Origin: Anthoceros angustus
Taxonomy: Eukaryota; Streptophyta; Anthocerotopsida; Anthocerotales; Anthocerotaceae
Length of the DNA stretch: 64,000 bases
Direction: 5' to 3'
Assembly (NCBI GenBank): GCA_010909165.1
Contig: VJWM01000025.1
Span: forward strand, 682,001 to 746,000
Below the pieces are notes generated by a model. That model saw only the letters and a program-made list of their open reading frames with translations. It did no database searches and was not told where the DNA came from. Numbering within the stretch: the first letter of the stretch is position 1; each line of letters begins with the position of its first letter. This document shows, in pieces, positions 56,001 to 64,000 of this stretch. Position numbers and translations under genes: made by a program.

Positions 56001-56364
56001 TGTCCTGGGCCGTGCAGGTCAGCTGGATGAGGCACTAGCTTTGGTGAGATCGATGCCTGTACCGCCTTCTGCTGCAGTTTGGCACACTCTGTTGGGTGCT
56101 TGTCGAAAATGGAGCAATGTTGAGGTGGGGCTTCTTGCTTTCAACGAATCAGTAAAGCTAGAGGGGAAAGATGCTGCAACATATGTGTTGATGTCCAACA
56201 TATACACAGCTGTCCAGATGTGGAGGCAGGCGGAGGAGATGCAGGCGAGGAGAAAAAGAATCAGAGCATGGAAGCAGCCAGGTCAGAGCTGGTGGACAGA
56301 CAAGGAGGGCCTGGTGCACAGCTTTTTGGTTGGGGATGAGAAGCAGCATCCCCATGGAGTCTAG
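53047..56364 (+). CDS. PLS-class PPR protein ending in an E2 region, no DYW domain
   Basis: An intact frame of 1,105 codons and no intron. A leader of about 200 residues (start 53047 or, by comparison with the paralogues, Met75 at 53269) would hold an organelle targeting peptide. It is followed by at least seven PLS triplets, each marked by a MYAKCGSLEDAQRVF-type unit and VVTWNAMIAGYSQQGMGQEA-like linker (last ISMYGKCWSMGDAQKVFDE). An E1 region (about residues 975-1050, RAGQLDEALALVRSMP) and the PG box KQPGQSWW come next. The protein stops shortly after HSFLVGDEKQHP, so the deaminase is missing. PLS-E2 proteins select organellar C targets and use a separate DYW protein. PGQSWW with a second Trp is the WW-type variant seen in non-seed plants. 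Sequence after the stop reads no DYW motifs in any frame. Confidence 0.92.
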   Translation: MCFPLPMLNGAWEEIMSDVFTLRWGLSGKFHHVGEEQRKPRNIAPATEILSRKDAQLPAAACCFHRLILCSCGNMVVRSVAIEPRRGHGDPLLGLLLCTQQSCGLMGIVGKFPARLTSGNQVLALGLGGCSTSVCEPAARPAGCSGWHTQSQDILWLNKLHQPAWADASATDVRMRGIGRCLARDDGGVFAECVSKLCRDGDLSQAVQALEALVHTDRRIPKSLFYTVLKKCVVKRDLVLGSRVHDFTVRNGYQSDTFLGFHFLRMYASHGRLQDARDVFELVSNPDAFTWAAIISAHVKQGEDKQAIELYHRMRRSGVTPDGHVFVAALQACAKAGDLASGQQVHAHVLSTGVQPDLFVSNCLVDMYAKCGRLENAQRVFDGLGHKDVVTWNTMIGGYSQRGMGDEALRLYSAMQYEGIVADSVTFLCLLQACASVSTEALEKGKHLHAELRERGYESDVIVANSLVSMYAKCGSLEDAQRVFDGLGRKDVVTWNAMIAGYSQQGMGQEALHLYRAMQEDGRAVPDSMIFVCLLQACASLGTVALEKGKQLHAEIRERALEADVFVGSSLVNMYAKCGSLEDAQGVFDGLAQKNVVTWNALIVGYSHHGRGQEALHLYSVMQRQGMAAPNSVTFVCLLQACACMGTRALEKGKTLHAQIRERELEGDSFVANSLVNMYSKCGSVDDAQRVFDGLVYKDVVTWSAMIAGYCQQGMGQEALSLYSAMQEEGVVVPSTVTFVCLLQACASVGSLALQKGKHLHRQIRKRGHEADVYVASSLVNMYAKCGSLEDAQKVFDRLGEKSLGAWTAMIAGYSQKGMGQEALHVYRAMQEDGMPLPDSVTFVCLLQACANVAALHLGRQLHAQIVELGLQADLCIAGSLISMYGKCWSMGDAQKVFDELPERNVITWSALIAGYTSQGESEVVLDLVHRMREDCIQPNGITFLSVLTVCSHAGLVMKAWEYFKAMSSDYSITPTSDHYACMVDVLGRAGQLDEALALVRSMPVPPSAAVWHTLLGACRKWSNVEVGLLAFNESVKLEGKDAATYVLMSNIYTAVQMWRQAEEMQARRKRIRAWKQPGQSWWTDKEGLVHSFLVGDEKQHPHGV

Positions 56365-56369
56365 CACTT

Positions 56370-56960
56370 CTGAAGCAGGTATTTTCCAGAACCAAGAGAG
56401 AATGATATGGACCAGAGCTGGACTCCTCTGTTCTGAACATACCTGATCATACAGAGAAAAGGTCCATCAGCCGATGTCTAGCTTCCAACTGTGGCCGCAC
56501 AAATATGCCTCACTAAACAATTGGCTCATAGTGATCTGTAATTAATTTGCGGATCTGTGTTGATTGCTATGTTGCCGAGAGAATCCAGCTATCCTCTCTT
56601 GGGATGCGATCGTGATTCCTGTGATGAATGCTGAGGCAGGTACTTTACACTGCATGTCATGGAATTCAAATTTACACTTGACGTTGAATTTTCATACCTT
56701 GTTGGGAATCTGCTGAATCTTGGACCTGGCGGCATGCCACGGGAGAGATCGCAAGGCGGATCGCTTTTGCTGCGCCTGGTGGTTGATGCGCAGAAGGCAT
56801 GATATGCATGAGATTCCAGGGTTCAGGGTTCAGGAGGAGAAGGCATGATATTCTAGGTAGTGCTCGTGATGAGCTCGGGGCTTGCATCCGTTGGCCATGG
56901 ATTGTGGGGTAGCGAGTATTGGCAGCAAGGCAAACAAGTAGCATGGGAACCTGCTGGTAT
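56370..56960. other. 3' region of the PPR gene, no further gene
   Basis: No HxE or CxxCH motif of a lost deaminase was found in the 250 bases after the stop, so a simple recent nonsense mutation is not supported. Confidence 0.5.
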
Positions 56961-56989
56961 CTCGTGTGGCCATGGTAACAGCATGGAAA

Positions 56990-57400
56990 CAGCCAGCTTG
57001 TCCAGGAGGGTTGCTGGTTGAAGACGGATCTTTCAGTGAGGAAGTGTTTCAAGTGGTTGCAAAACCAGATGCCTTCATGTGGTCTGCCATAATCTCTGCG
57101 CATGTTAAACATGGACAGGACAAGGGGGCCATAGAACTTCATCATCAGATGCGGAGGTCCAGTGTGAAGTCTGATGGGCTTGTGTTTGTGGCAGCCCTGC
57201 AGGTTCGTGCACGGGGTATCTTGTCTGTTTCCAGTGGCTTGGAGGACATATCGAAGTGTGGCAGTTAGGAGGATACTCACTGTGTTTTTGACGGACTTAG
57301 TGAACAGACTGTAGTGACGTGGACTACCCTGATTGCAGGATATTCTCAGCAGGGCATGAAAGCAGAAAGGCCTTCGTCTCCATGTATGGATGTCATTTAT
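56990..57400 (+). pseudogene. PPR pseudogene fragment
   Basis: VVAKPDAFMWSAIISAHVKH, QDKGAIELHHQMRRSSVKSD and, after a stop at 57,268, VFDGLSEQTVVTWTTLIAGY correspond to the second and third PPR units of the 53-kb gene. About 60 codons are missing between the two pieces (after LQVRARG). It lies immediately 3' of its intact relative, suggesting a decayed tandem copy. Confidence 0.85.
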
Positions 57401-57629
57401 ACATCATCTGCTATGGCTGAGGTACGAAGCTTATCAAGTTCAGTTGCTTTCAAGTTCGGTGCCACATGCGTATGTCTGCAGGGCAATTCGCTTTTTAGAC
57501 AGTTGCTTTGGCAACAGGTGAGGCAGCTGTGACGATTTTGCATAGCAACGTGTATTCTGCCTCACCTGTAGTCTCTGATCTACTTATGAACTCCTCCTAA
57601 TCTGTTGCAAACCTTGACAATGAGGTTGA

Positions 57630-58065
57630 ACACCTTTTCCGTTTCTACACTTGCTTCCAGCAGCCCAAGTCCAGGTAAGGGTCCAGGGAGTGAAGGCTCT
57701 TCCTCACAAGATGCTTGTAGGGCCAAGAGGGCAGCCACCTCCAAGCGGCAGGTGTTGGACGCAAATCCAGACTCACGATCTGTTCCAGGTCGTCGTTCAT
57801 GATGTATACGTGGGAATCCGGCACGGCCACGACCTTACGCTGGGGCGGTGGTAAAATTTGGCATCTACCGGAGGGCAGCGCCATTTCCCCAGGAAGCTAG
57901 CGAGCATAGGTGCGGGCATGGCGTCCACCAGCGTCCAGGCCCAGCTCCCAAATCTCCAGACTGCACATTCTTTCCCCCTTTTTTCTGCCTAGGGCCACGC
58001 AAAGGAACCGGTCGAGCACGTTAACGAGGTTGTAGGAGAGCATGTAGAAGGCCTTGGAAGCAGGG
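57630..58065 (-). pseudogene. F-box/kelch family fragment
   Basis: Minus-strand frames read NLVNVLDRFLCVALG, then (57884-57645) SHVYIMNDDLEQIVSLDLRP, AAWRWLPSWPYK and LHSLDPYLDLG. The order and wording match the C-terminal third of the pseudogene at 10.4 kb. Frameshifted near 57,890; the F-box part is absent. Confidence 0.7.
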
Positions 58066-58069
58066 TGTC

Positions 58070-58515
58070 ATTTTGACCGAGTACTATCTCAGTCCCGGGA
58101 CTGCCTAGCCTGGCTACGCTCGGTCCCGGACCGAGGAGGGACCGTGCCTTTTTGCGACCCTTGGTCACTAGATATAATATACTAAATAAATAATTTATAA
58201 ATAATAATATAAAAGACTGCAGCCGGCAGACTTGCGTCCATGATAAGATGGGTCCATGTGTCCATAATAAATATAAATCCTTGGATATAAAATTAAGTAA
58301 TTTACTAATTTTAAACCGGACCTTTTATGAACCCTCGGTCCCTTATGCTAGATTCCCATGTAGCTCGGACTCTGAGCGTTTTTTCCGGGGATTTTTTTCC
58401 CGGTTACATGTGAACGATCCCATACCGGAACTCATGACCGACAGTTGCCAAGTGCTTGAAACCAACGGGCTGGCCTTGGGCTGTTCGCGATCGAACTCAA
58501 GTGTCGCTATGGACA
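58070..58515. other. No gene recognised
   Basis: Includes an AT-rich patch (58,170-58,310) and sequences repeating CGGTCCCGG near 58,090-58,140. Confidence 0.4.
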
Positions 58516-58518
58516 CAC

Positions 58519-58593
58519 AAGCAGCTACGTTTTAGGTTGAAGCAAGCAGCTACGTTTTAGGTTGAAGCAAGCAGCTACGTTTTAGGTTGAAGC
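58519..58593. repeat. 25-bp perfect tandem repeat, three copies
   Basis: AAGCAGCTACGTTTTAGGTT plus GAAGC, repeated exactly at 58519, 58544 and 58569, just before the open frame at 58611. Confidence 0.95.
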
Positions 58594-58610
58594 TCAGGGA
58601 TTGACAATCT

Positions 58611-59462
58611 ATGGCCAATGTGGAGCAAATGGTCGTCTATGGCGTAGCCCTTGCTACACTAAGTGTAGTTCGAGACTTGTTTTATTTACTGAATTACTTT
58701 GAAAGGAGTAGTGATGTTGCCATCACCGATTGCGGGCTATCTTTAAGATCTGTGAGCATGGATGACCAGAGACTTCTAGATGATGCTCTTGATAACATTG
58801 TTCTGTTATGTCAACAATTGGACCTTGTAAGTGTGCTGTACATTATCCCCAGTGTGGGTTTGGAGGAGCAAAGGACCTCCTCCCTCGCTCATGCTCAAAC
58901 CTGGAGCTACACCATAAGACAAATGTTGAGATTGATACACGTTTCTGTAAGCAATGTCTTCACAATTTGCAGCATGCTTCACACTTGATACCTACCAGGT
59001 ATGCTTGGCACATTGAATCCACCCGGAGGTCTTGCTGAAGTCAATAGCAGAAACAAAAGAGTCCATCTGTACAATGCACCCATGAGTGATGTCGTGGAAA
59101 TGCTGCAACAAATCAAGGGATCCAAGCTGATGGTTGAGGAGTTTTACAACCAAGCTGATGTTACCTACAATGATGAGAGGATAATTAAGCTGCAAGCTTA
59201 TGACATCCAGTTGGATTCAGAGTCAACAAGCTGGGGAACTTCCAGCTCGGTTTCGGGAACTGTTGCAGAGAACATGATAATTTTTGAAGGGGGGGAATAT
59301 AGTAACCCCCTTCGGTCGAGACAGCACCCCCTTGTCACGATGTACGCCCTTCCTCCAACAGCATATCTACCCTACTTTGATAATGCGCACACCCTTTCTG
59401 AACCCATACCTTTGATAAAAGACGCACTTTCAAGTTTACACTCCAAAACTAGAGCACAGTAG
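58611..59462 (+). CDS. Unrecognised gene or gene remnant running into a dispersed repeat
   Basis: A first frame (58611-58988) reads GVALATLSVVRDLFYLLNYF and MDDQRLLDDALDNIVLLCQQ, then meets a GTAAGT donor at 58,829. A second frame (59001-59462) follows a CTACCAG acceptor and reads VVEMLQQIKGSKLMVEEFYN and DERIIKLQAYDIQLDSES. The two exon-like pieces do not join in a phase I can confirm. After about 59,270 the frame enters the dispersed repeat, so its last 60 residues are repeat-derived. No family recognised. The helical, leucine-rich character suggests a real protein, but the exon model is uncertain. Confidence 0.4.
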
Positions 59463-59945
59463 GGTGTGGGGCCGTCTGCGTTTTTGTAGAATGCATAAAG
59501 GGCTGCCATTTTCATATGTTTATTACAACCGAAAACTTTTACTTTCAAGTGGTGGAACACAATGAAAACAATCCTATATTAGCGGGAGTCTTATTTCAGT
59601 GGTCGTGAGAACATTTCAACAAACAACTGCTAAAGGAGGAAGTGGTCATCAGCATCGACAATAGTCATTCAAGAGTGCGGCCGAGCGACTCGTCTATGCC
59701 TTGCGCCGATACTGAGTCAAGGACCACCACCAAATTCCGAAGGCGGTCCATATCCTCTGCATCGAAGCTGTCATTCTCCTCCAATGCTTGCTCGTATTCA
59801 TTAGTATAATTCTTGGGCTGAGCTTCGGATGGTGTCTACTGCCACACAACATTTAGGGTCTGTTGACCCTCATCCAAAAGCTCGCCAATCGTGGTCTTCA
59901 ACCTTCTGGCACTCAATGCAACCACTTGGGCACGCCGGCCGGCCG
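59270..59945 (-). repeat. Dispersed 0.67-kb repeat, copy B (inverted partner of 9,521-10,186)
   Basis: Reverse complement of copy A, with sharp loss of similarity at AACATGATAATTTTT on the left and at the GGCACGCCGGCC block on the right. A further CCCCCTTCAAAAATTAT edge occurs alone at about 61,188, probably another fragment. Confidence 0.75.
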
Positions 59946-60299
59946 GCGCCCATGGGCAGGGTGTGCTAGGGGGATGATAAGAAAGGAACGGCAGGTATCC
60001 TATCACCGACGGAAGGTGTGGCCTATTTGCAAGAAGGGTTAAAATATTTGCGTCCATAGGTGACTACTGAAGAGTACAAGTGGTGGAAAGCCTTTTGGGT
60101 GGACTAGAAGGAGATTGCTATCATTGTGAAGAATAACATTGGGCTAGTGCTACAGCATCCTTGGAAGTGGTTTTCACGTGCAGAAGTGGATCATACGGCT
60201 TGACCACTTCAAATGCCCGATGAAGCTTTGTTGGATGAGGCATTATTGAGGGACCTCCCATAGCATGATATGTACTTGGGGGCATATCAAAATGCCGGA

Positions 60300-60745
60300 A
60301 GGCAACAGTGGGAATGGCGTGGATGAATGGAGACATAATGAAAATCCGGAGGGGGATGTTTCTGGCAGTGTCGTGCACTACAGACACGCATAACAGGCCA
60401 TTCTGGATTGGGGAGAGTCATTGACGCGAAGCTAGATGCACCAGGACCTCACTTTCTTATCCACTGGTATCGGACCAAGCCCACAGATGCGTACGAAGGG
60501 AGATATGTGTAGGAATACATAGTCCGTCAGAGTGCTAACCCATCTGGTCTGATGCCGAGGAAAAAAGGGAATAAGGTCCATTACCCAAAAAACATACAGA
60601 AGGTGTTTGTGAATGAAACAACCATCTTGTATTATGAGTTTGTGTTGAACGCACGGAAACATGTGTATGCGGTGGACAAAAAAGCGATAAGCTCTGCGAG
60701 TTGCGCGGCCTCATACAGCCTGCGAGTCAAAGTGCCGCTGAAGAT
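60300..60745 (+). pseudogene. Relic with a PFWIG...HWY motif, probably mobile-element derived
   Basis: Frames read MFLAVSCTTDTHNRPFWIGE, then VIDAKLDAPGPHFLIHWYRT and GLMPRKKGNKVHYPKNIQK and YYEFVLNARKHVYAVDKKAI. This wording resembles a short 'PFWIGKV...VHWY' module I have seen in repetitive proteins of mosses and other organisms; I cannot name the family. One stop (near 60,420) and one at 60,511 break it. Confidence 0.4.
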
Positions 60746-60749
60746 AGTG

Positions 60750-61660
60750 ATGACAATCTTTGGAGAAATTTGGACCAAGTGATGACGAAGGATTGAACTA
60801 CGGTGATGAGTGGCGAAATCACGGTTTGTCCGGGGTCCCAGAGTGAATGTTGTGCGTCGGTTCCGGATATTCTTGTGTTTTGGAAATACCACATGTAGCT
60901 TTTGTTGTGTCCTTACTAAACCACATTTTCCTCCCAAAAGCTGAATTCTGATCGTCCCTTCCGTGAACAGCCTTCCTTACCGTTCCTACTTTGCATTAAT
61001 TCCATATGTTCGAGTTTGCGACCACCTTTCGACAAAAACATTGCTGGATGGAAAGTAGGAACTTTAGTGGGTGACACCCTTTTTTTTGGAGATGTTTTCC
61101 AGAATGCCTTAAATACGCTGTTTTAGGGCCCATCAAAAACCCCCTTCAGAGGTTATTTACGGAAAACCCCCTTCGAGATTATTCACCCCCTTCAAAAATT
61201 ATGATGTTAGAGCCAATGAGGCCCAGATGACGATTGTGACTAGGGGGACTTTTCACCTTGATCAGTGGAGGAAGTCAGGGCGTACTGGATTTCAAACAAC
61301 TAGCTCTCCCACATTTGAGTCCTCCTCAGACATGCAGAAGAGTTTCCAGAATCTTGTTATGACATTCAGGCTTTGGGGCTACAAATTAATGGAGTCGTGC
61401 AGCAAGAGAGTCGACCTTGAGGCTGGGGGGCTCAAACTGCCGCACACCCACCCGCGGGTGTCTAAATTCTGCTGCCTTGTGGAGGGGTGGAGGGAGGGCC
61501 GCTGCACGTGGGGTTCGTCGCCTTGACCACCAACCCGCCTACCAACATCCCACAAAGGGCAGGGCATCGTCTTCCCGCACGTCTTGCTACATTCCACAAG
61601 TATACAAGGAGGCCTTCGCGACATCCTAGGGCAGGCGCTCGGCATGGACGTTTGCCGCCA
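60750..61660. other. No gene recognised
   Basis: Mostly unique sequence. Contains the isolated repeat edge near 61,130-61,210 with three CCCCCTTC words. Confidence 0.4.
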
Positions 61661-61661
61661 A

Positions 61662-61834
61662 GAAGAAGAAGAATTTTATTTAAGTCCACTAAGGACGGAT
61701 TTCCGTCATGGGACTTGGTACTTAACAACTTGTACCATGGTGTGCCTAAGCTACTTGCACCAAGTGCATCCACTCCCTTTAGGCACCCCATCTAAGTACC
61801 GATCTAAGCTCAGGATGCTTAATCACGAGGTTCT
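61662..61834 (-). repeat. SINE-like repeat, copy H
   Basis: Minus-strand copy beginning with the GAA repeats (complement of the TTC tail). It runs through the full core to the 5' AAGCATCCTGAGC-type segment. Confidence 0.8.
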
Positions 61835-61921
61835 TAGGCACACCATGGTACAAGTTGTTAAGTACCAAGTCCCATGACGGAACTCCGTCCTTAGTGGACT
61901 TAAATAAAATTCTTCTTCTTC
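61833..61921 (+). repeat. SINE-like repeat, copy I (foldback partner of H)
   Basis: 89 bases that are the reverse complement of 61662-61750 with a single mismatch, ending in a TTC tail. With copy H it makes a long foldback structure with an 82-base spacer. Confidence 0.9.
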
Positions 61922-62113
61922 ATTTGGACACACGCCAAGGAATCAAGTTATTTCTCCACCTACGCTCTTCGCGTGCATGTGTATAAGTACATACATGTGA
62001 GGCCATCATCTGCCTTGTGAATCTTGATAAAAGGAAGCGGATGGCCTCATGTGCCTTGTGAATCTTGATAAAAGGAAGCAGAGGAAGAAGACTGAACTTC
62101 GTTTGCCGGGCAC

Positions 62114-62135
62114 TGGAGACGCCGGGTTTCGATCC

Positions 62136-62181
<46 letters not shown>

Positions 62182-62186
62182 CCCCC
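62114..62186 (-). tRNA. tRNA-Ala(TGC)
   Basis: Read on the minus strand, the 73-nt sequence starts GGGGGTGTAGCTCAATTGG and has the D arm TAGAGC, anticodon loop CTTTGCATG (anticodon TGC) on a GCGCG/CGCGA-type stem, and T arm CCGGGATCGAAACCCGG. It ends CGTCTCCA. The acceptor stem pairs over seven positions with three G-T wobbles. Internal promoters are present: A box TAGCTCAATTGG, B box GGATCGAAACC. No intron and no encoded CCA, as in eukaryotic nuclear genes. A TTTT run lies about 35-40 bases downstream. Confidence 0.95.
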
Positions 62187-62231
62187 TTGTGCAAGTGGAT
62201 TTTCTCTCTATATATATTTAATACGTTTTAT

Positions 62232-62395
62232 TTTTATTCTGATTTCACAATTGGACACACATTTATAAGAATGCCGTTGTTAAGCATTCTGCGCTTCGAT
62301 CGATACGTAGATGAGATGCCTTAAGCGAGTGGATGCCCTTGGTTGTTAATACCAAGTCTCATGACAGGAAAATTCGATCCAAGTGGATGAAATGG
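62232..62395 (+). repeat. SINE-like repeat, copy J
   Basis: TTGGACACACATTTATAAGA, TTAAGCATTCTGCGCTTCGA, then GTGGATGCCCTTGGTTGTTA and AATACCAAGTCTCATGACAG. The A-box-like middle part seems deleted. Confidence 0.7.
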
Positions 62396-62458
62396 TTTAA
62401 AGGTTTAACCCCTAATGGACGAATCGACTCGTTTTGAGTGTTTGGCATCGAAGAACGG

Positions 62459-62596
62459 CCGTATCTTTGTCGTTGGAAGTGGTCCTTGTGGGATGAGGTT
62501 GGCACAATGTGGAGAAGGCAATGGACTATATCTTTGTCGTTGGAAGTGGTCCTTGTGGGATTCGGTTGGCACAATGTGGAGAAGGCAATGGGCTAT
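62459..62596. repeat. 68-bp tandem duplication
   Basis: TATCTTTGTCGTTGGAAGTG opens both units (about 62461 and 62529). The copies differ at about four positions. Confidence 0.9.
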
Positions 62597-63147
62597 TTTT
62601 CGAGTCCACGGGCCAAAACATTGGCACAACGATGCACACACCAGTGGCATTCAGAGTTCACGATTCCATCAGATGCTTGGGAACTCAAGGTGAGCTTGTG
62701 TGGTTAGGGTGACCGTGTTGTGCACCACGCGATCCCACCACGAAAGCCCGGTTGACGTGGCAGGCATTTAGGGGTTTCCTCCGAAACGTGTGCGCTACAG
62801 GTAAGGAAGGCCCGGGCTTGTCTGCAGCAATTCCATCTCAATTCCAATCCCCTCATGACACCAAACATTTTGTGAATTCAGGTGGGAAACAACACGCGTG
62901 CTGCAGGAGGCAGGGAATTGCAAGGCTCCACATGCTGTGTTGGACACGGAAGTGGAAGACGAGGTGGTGGGTGCCATAAAGATGGGAGAAGGGCGGAAGA
63001 AGAAGAGAGGAAGAAGCGCGGCCTAATCGTCTCAACCTCCTCCCACTAGCAGGCATCCTGCAGCAAGCTGCCAGACTGAAGAGGCTGCAGGAGCAAGCCC
63101 CCTCCCCCGGCGAAGGAGGAAGGCTTCACCAATCACTCCCCCCGCCA

Positions 63148-63557
63148 ATGACTGATTCTCAACTTCTGCCCGAGCTCGTTGAAGCTGGTCTAAATGACCC
63201 GCTGGAGGATGTCATTCTGTCTTCACGAAAATACAACCATATTAACTGCATGGTAAGTCATGGTTATATGTACTATAACTACCTTTCTAACAGATGGAAG
63301 TGTGGGCAGCCTATTCAAGCCGATCAGGAATTGGAATCTTGGAACGGGGCAAGGAGTTGGCCGACGTGCACGTTGCTCGCGTCGACAAGGAGGTGCGGAA
63401 ACTACCCTTAGGTTGGTATTGTGTTCACATTTCGACATCTAAGGAGAAGTTGTTGATGCTGCCGAACCCGACAGCATCAATTTTTGATGTCTTGGTAGCG
63501 GAGATTGTGCCCAACATTTGCTGCATGAACCCACTGCTATTTGTTGTGTGTGTGTAG
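63148..63557 (+). CDS. Unrecognised two-exon gene (possibly incomplete at the 5' end)
   Basis: Exon 63148-63252 ends at ATG with a GTAAGT donor. The acceptor TTTCTAACAG precedes exon 63294-63557, and the phases match (0). The product of 122 residues includes LLPELVEAGLNDPLEDVILS, AYSSRSGIGILERGKELADV and LLMLPNPTASIFDVLVAEIV. The frame stays open upstream of 63148 to a stop near 62,980, so the true start may lie in an earlier exon. A TGTGTGTGTAG at 63,547-63,557 could be a later acceptor rather than the end. No family recognised. Confidence 0.4.
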
Positions 63558-63559
63558 CT

Positions 63560-64000
63560 TGCTTCAGCCCATCAGGCACGAGGAGTTCATGGACGCCAAG
63601 GTTGCTCAGTGGGAACGGGCTGGTGTAGCTCAAACACCCGGAGGAGGGGAGATGGCGCGTTCTGCAAAATGTAGGAATTTCAGAGGTTCAAATTTGAACT
63701 TTCTAATTACATGGCAAGGAAGAGAGCCCCTCGTTAAATGGAGGCGCCCCCTAACCTTGGAAGAGGTGCGGCAGCAAGTATGACATGAAATGATCCCTTT
63801 CGGTATGTGTAACAGCCGGGTTGGAACGATGCGGACAGAAGAGAGACAAGGAACCGTCGGCAAAAACTTAGATTAAGTCTAAGCTCGAACAAAAAATAAA
63901 GGCTGGCAGTTCTCTCCTTATCACGTTGTGAACTTACAGGACTCGAATGAGGAACTGCGCTTGCCCTCAGAGCACTCAGAAACGCGGGCAGAATTCCACC
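63560..64000. other. Right end of window, no gene established
   Basis: A short plus-strand frame (63,541-63,783, with NLNFLITWQGREPLVKWRRP) may be a further exon of the preceding gene or a mobile-element relic; too short to decide. Confidence 0.3.

Noticed and set aside
56370-56960. A DYW domain lost by a recent stop after the E2 region of the 53-kb PPR gene
   Set aside because: None of the three frames after the stop shows HxE, CxxCH or a DYW/GRP-like end.

Overview
The window is nuclear DNA from a land plant, most likely a seed-free vascular plant or a hornwort; a fern or lycophyte is my best guess. Four things support this. There are spliceosomal introns with GT-AG borders. There is a cytosolic-type tRNA-Ala gene without an encoded CCA. 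Degenerate Ty3/gypsy and Ty1/copia retrotransposons are abundant. There is also a cluster of plant organelle RNA-editing PPR genes of the PLS class, one of them with a KP-type DYW domain. That domain variant is known from lineages that perform 'reverse' U-to-C editing. The species itself cannot be fixed from the sequence.

Layout. 1-4.9 kb: a decayed Ty3/gypsy element on the plus strand (protease, RT, RNase H, integrase, start of the 3' LTR). 5.6-8.8 kb: another retroelement-like remnant carrying copies of a 17-nt perfect hairpin. 8.9-10.2 kb: a dispersed repeat that recurs inverted at 59.3-60.05 kb. 10.4-11.85 kb: an F-box/kelch-like pseudogene (minus). 12.2-13.6 kb: a 31-bp tandem array and SINE-like repeats. 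14.1-18.2 kb: a PPR-DYW gene of KP type, frameshifted in its near-identical repeat array, followed by a PPR relic. 20.4-21.3 kb: an unrecognised two-exon gene. 22.5-25.0 kb: a chimeric PPR pseudogene. 27.0-28.1 kb: an intact intronless tRNA 2'-phosphotransferase (minus). 30.2-32.0 kb: a 5' PPR fragment split by an insertion. 32.8-34.2 kb: tandem and SINE-like repeats. 34.7-39.2 kb: an intact 11-exon CCCH zinc-finger gene. 40.0-41.5 kb: an unrecognised low-complexity two-exon gene (minus). 43.0-50.5 kb: a Ty1/copia element (minus) with 208/207-bp LTRs, a TTAAG target duplication and an internal tandem duplication. 53.0-56.4 kb: an intact long PPR-E2 gene. 57-64 kb: PPR and F-box relics, repeats, a foldback SINE-like pair, tRNA-Ala(TGC) and an unassigned gene.

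How the parts relate. Five PPR loci or groups of loci lie on the same strand over 43 kb, share conserved N-terminal exon sequence and differ mostly by truncation, frameshift and chimerism, which fits birth-and-death evolution of organelle RNA-editing factors. The intact ordinary host genes are the tRNA phosphotransferase (tRNA splicing), the CCCH protein (probable RNA-related nuclear protein), tRNA-Ala and the long PPR gene. Much of the rest is mobile-element debris and tandem repeats. Exon models were built by hand from splice signals and reading phase, without transcript data.
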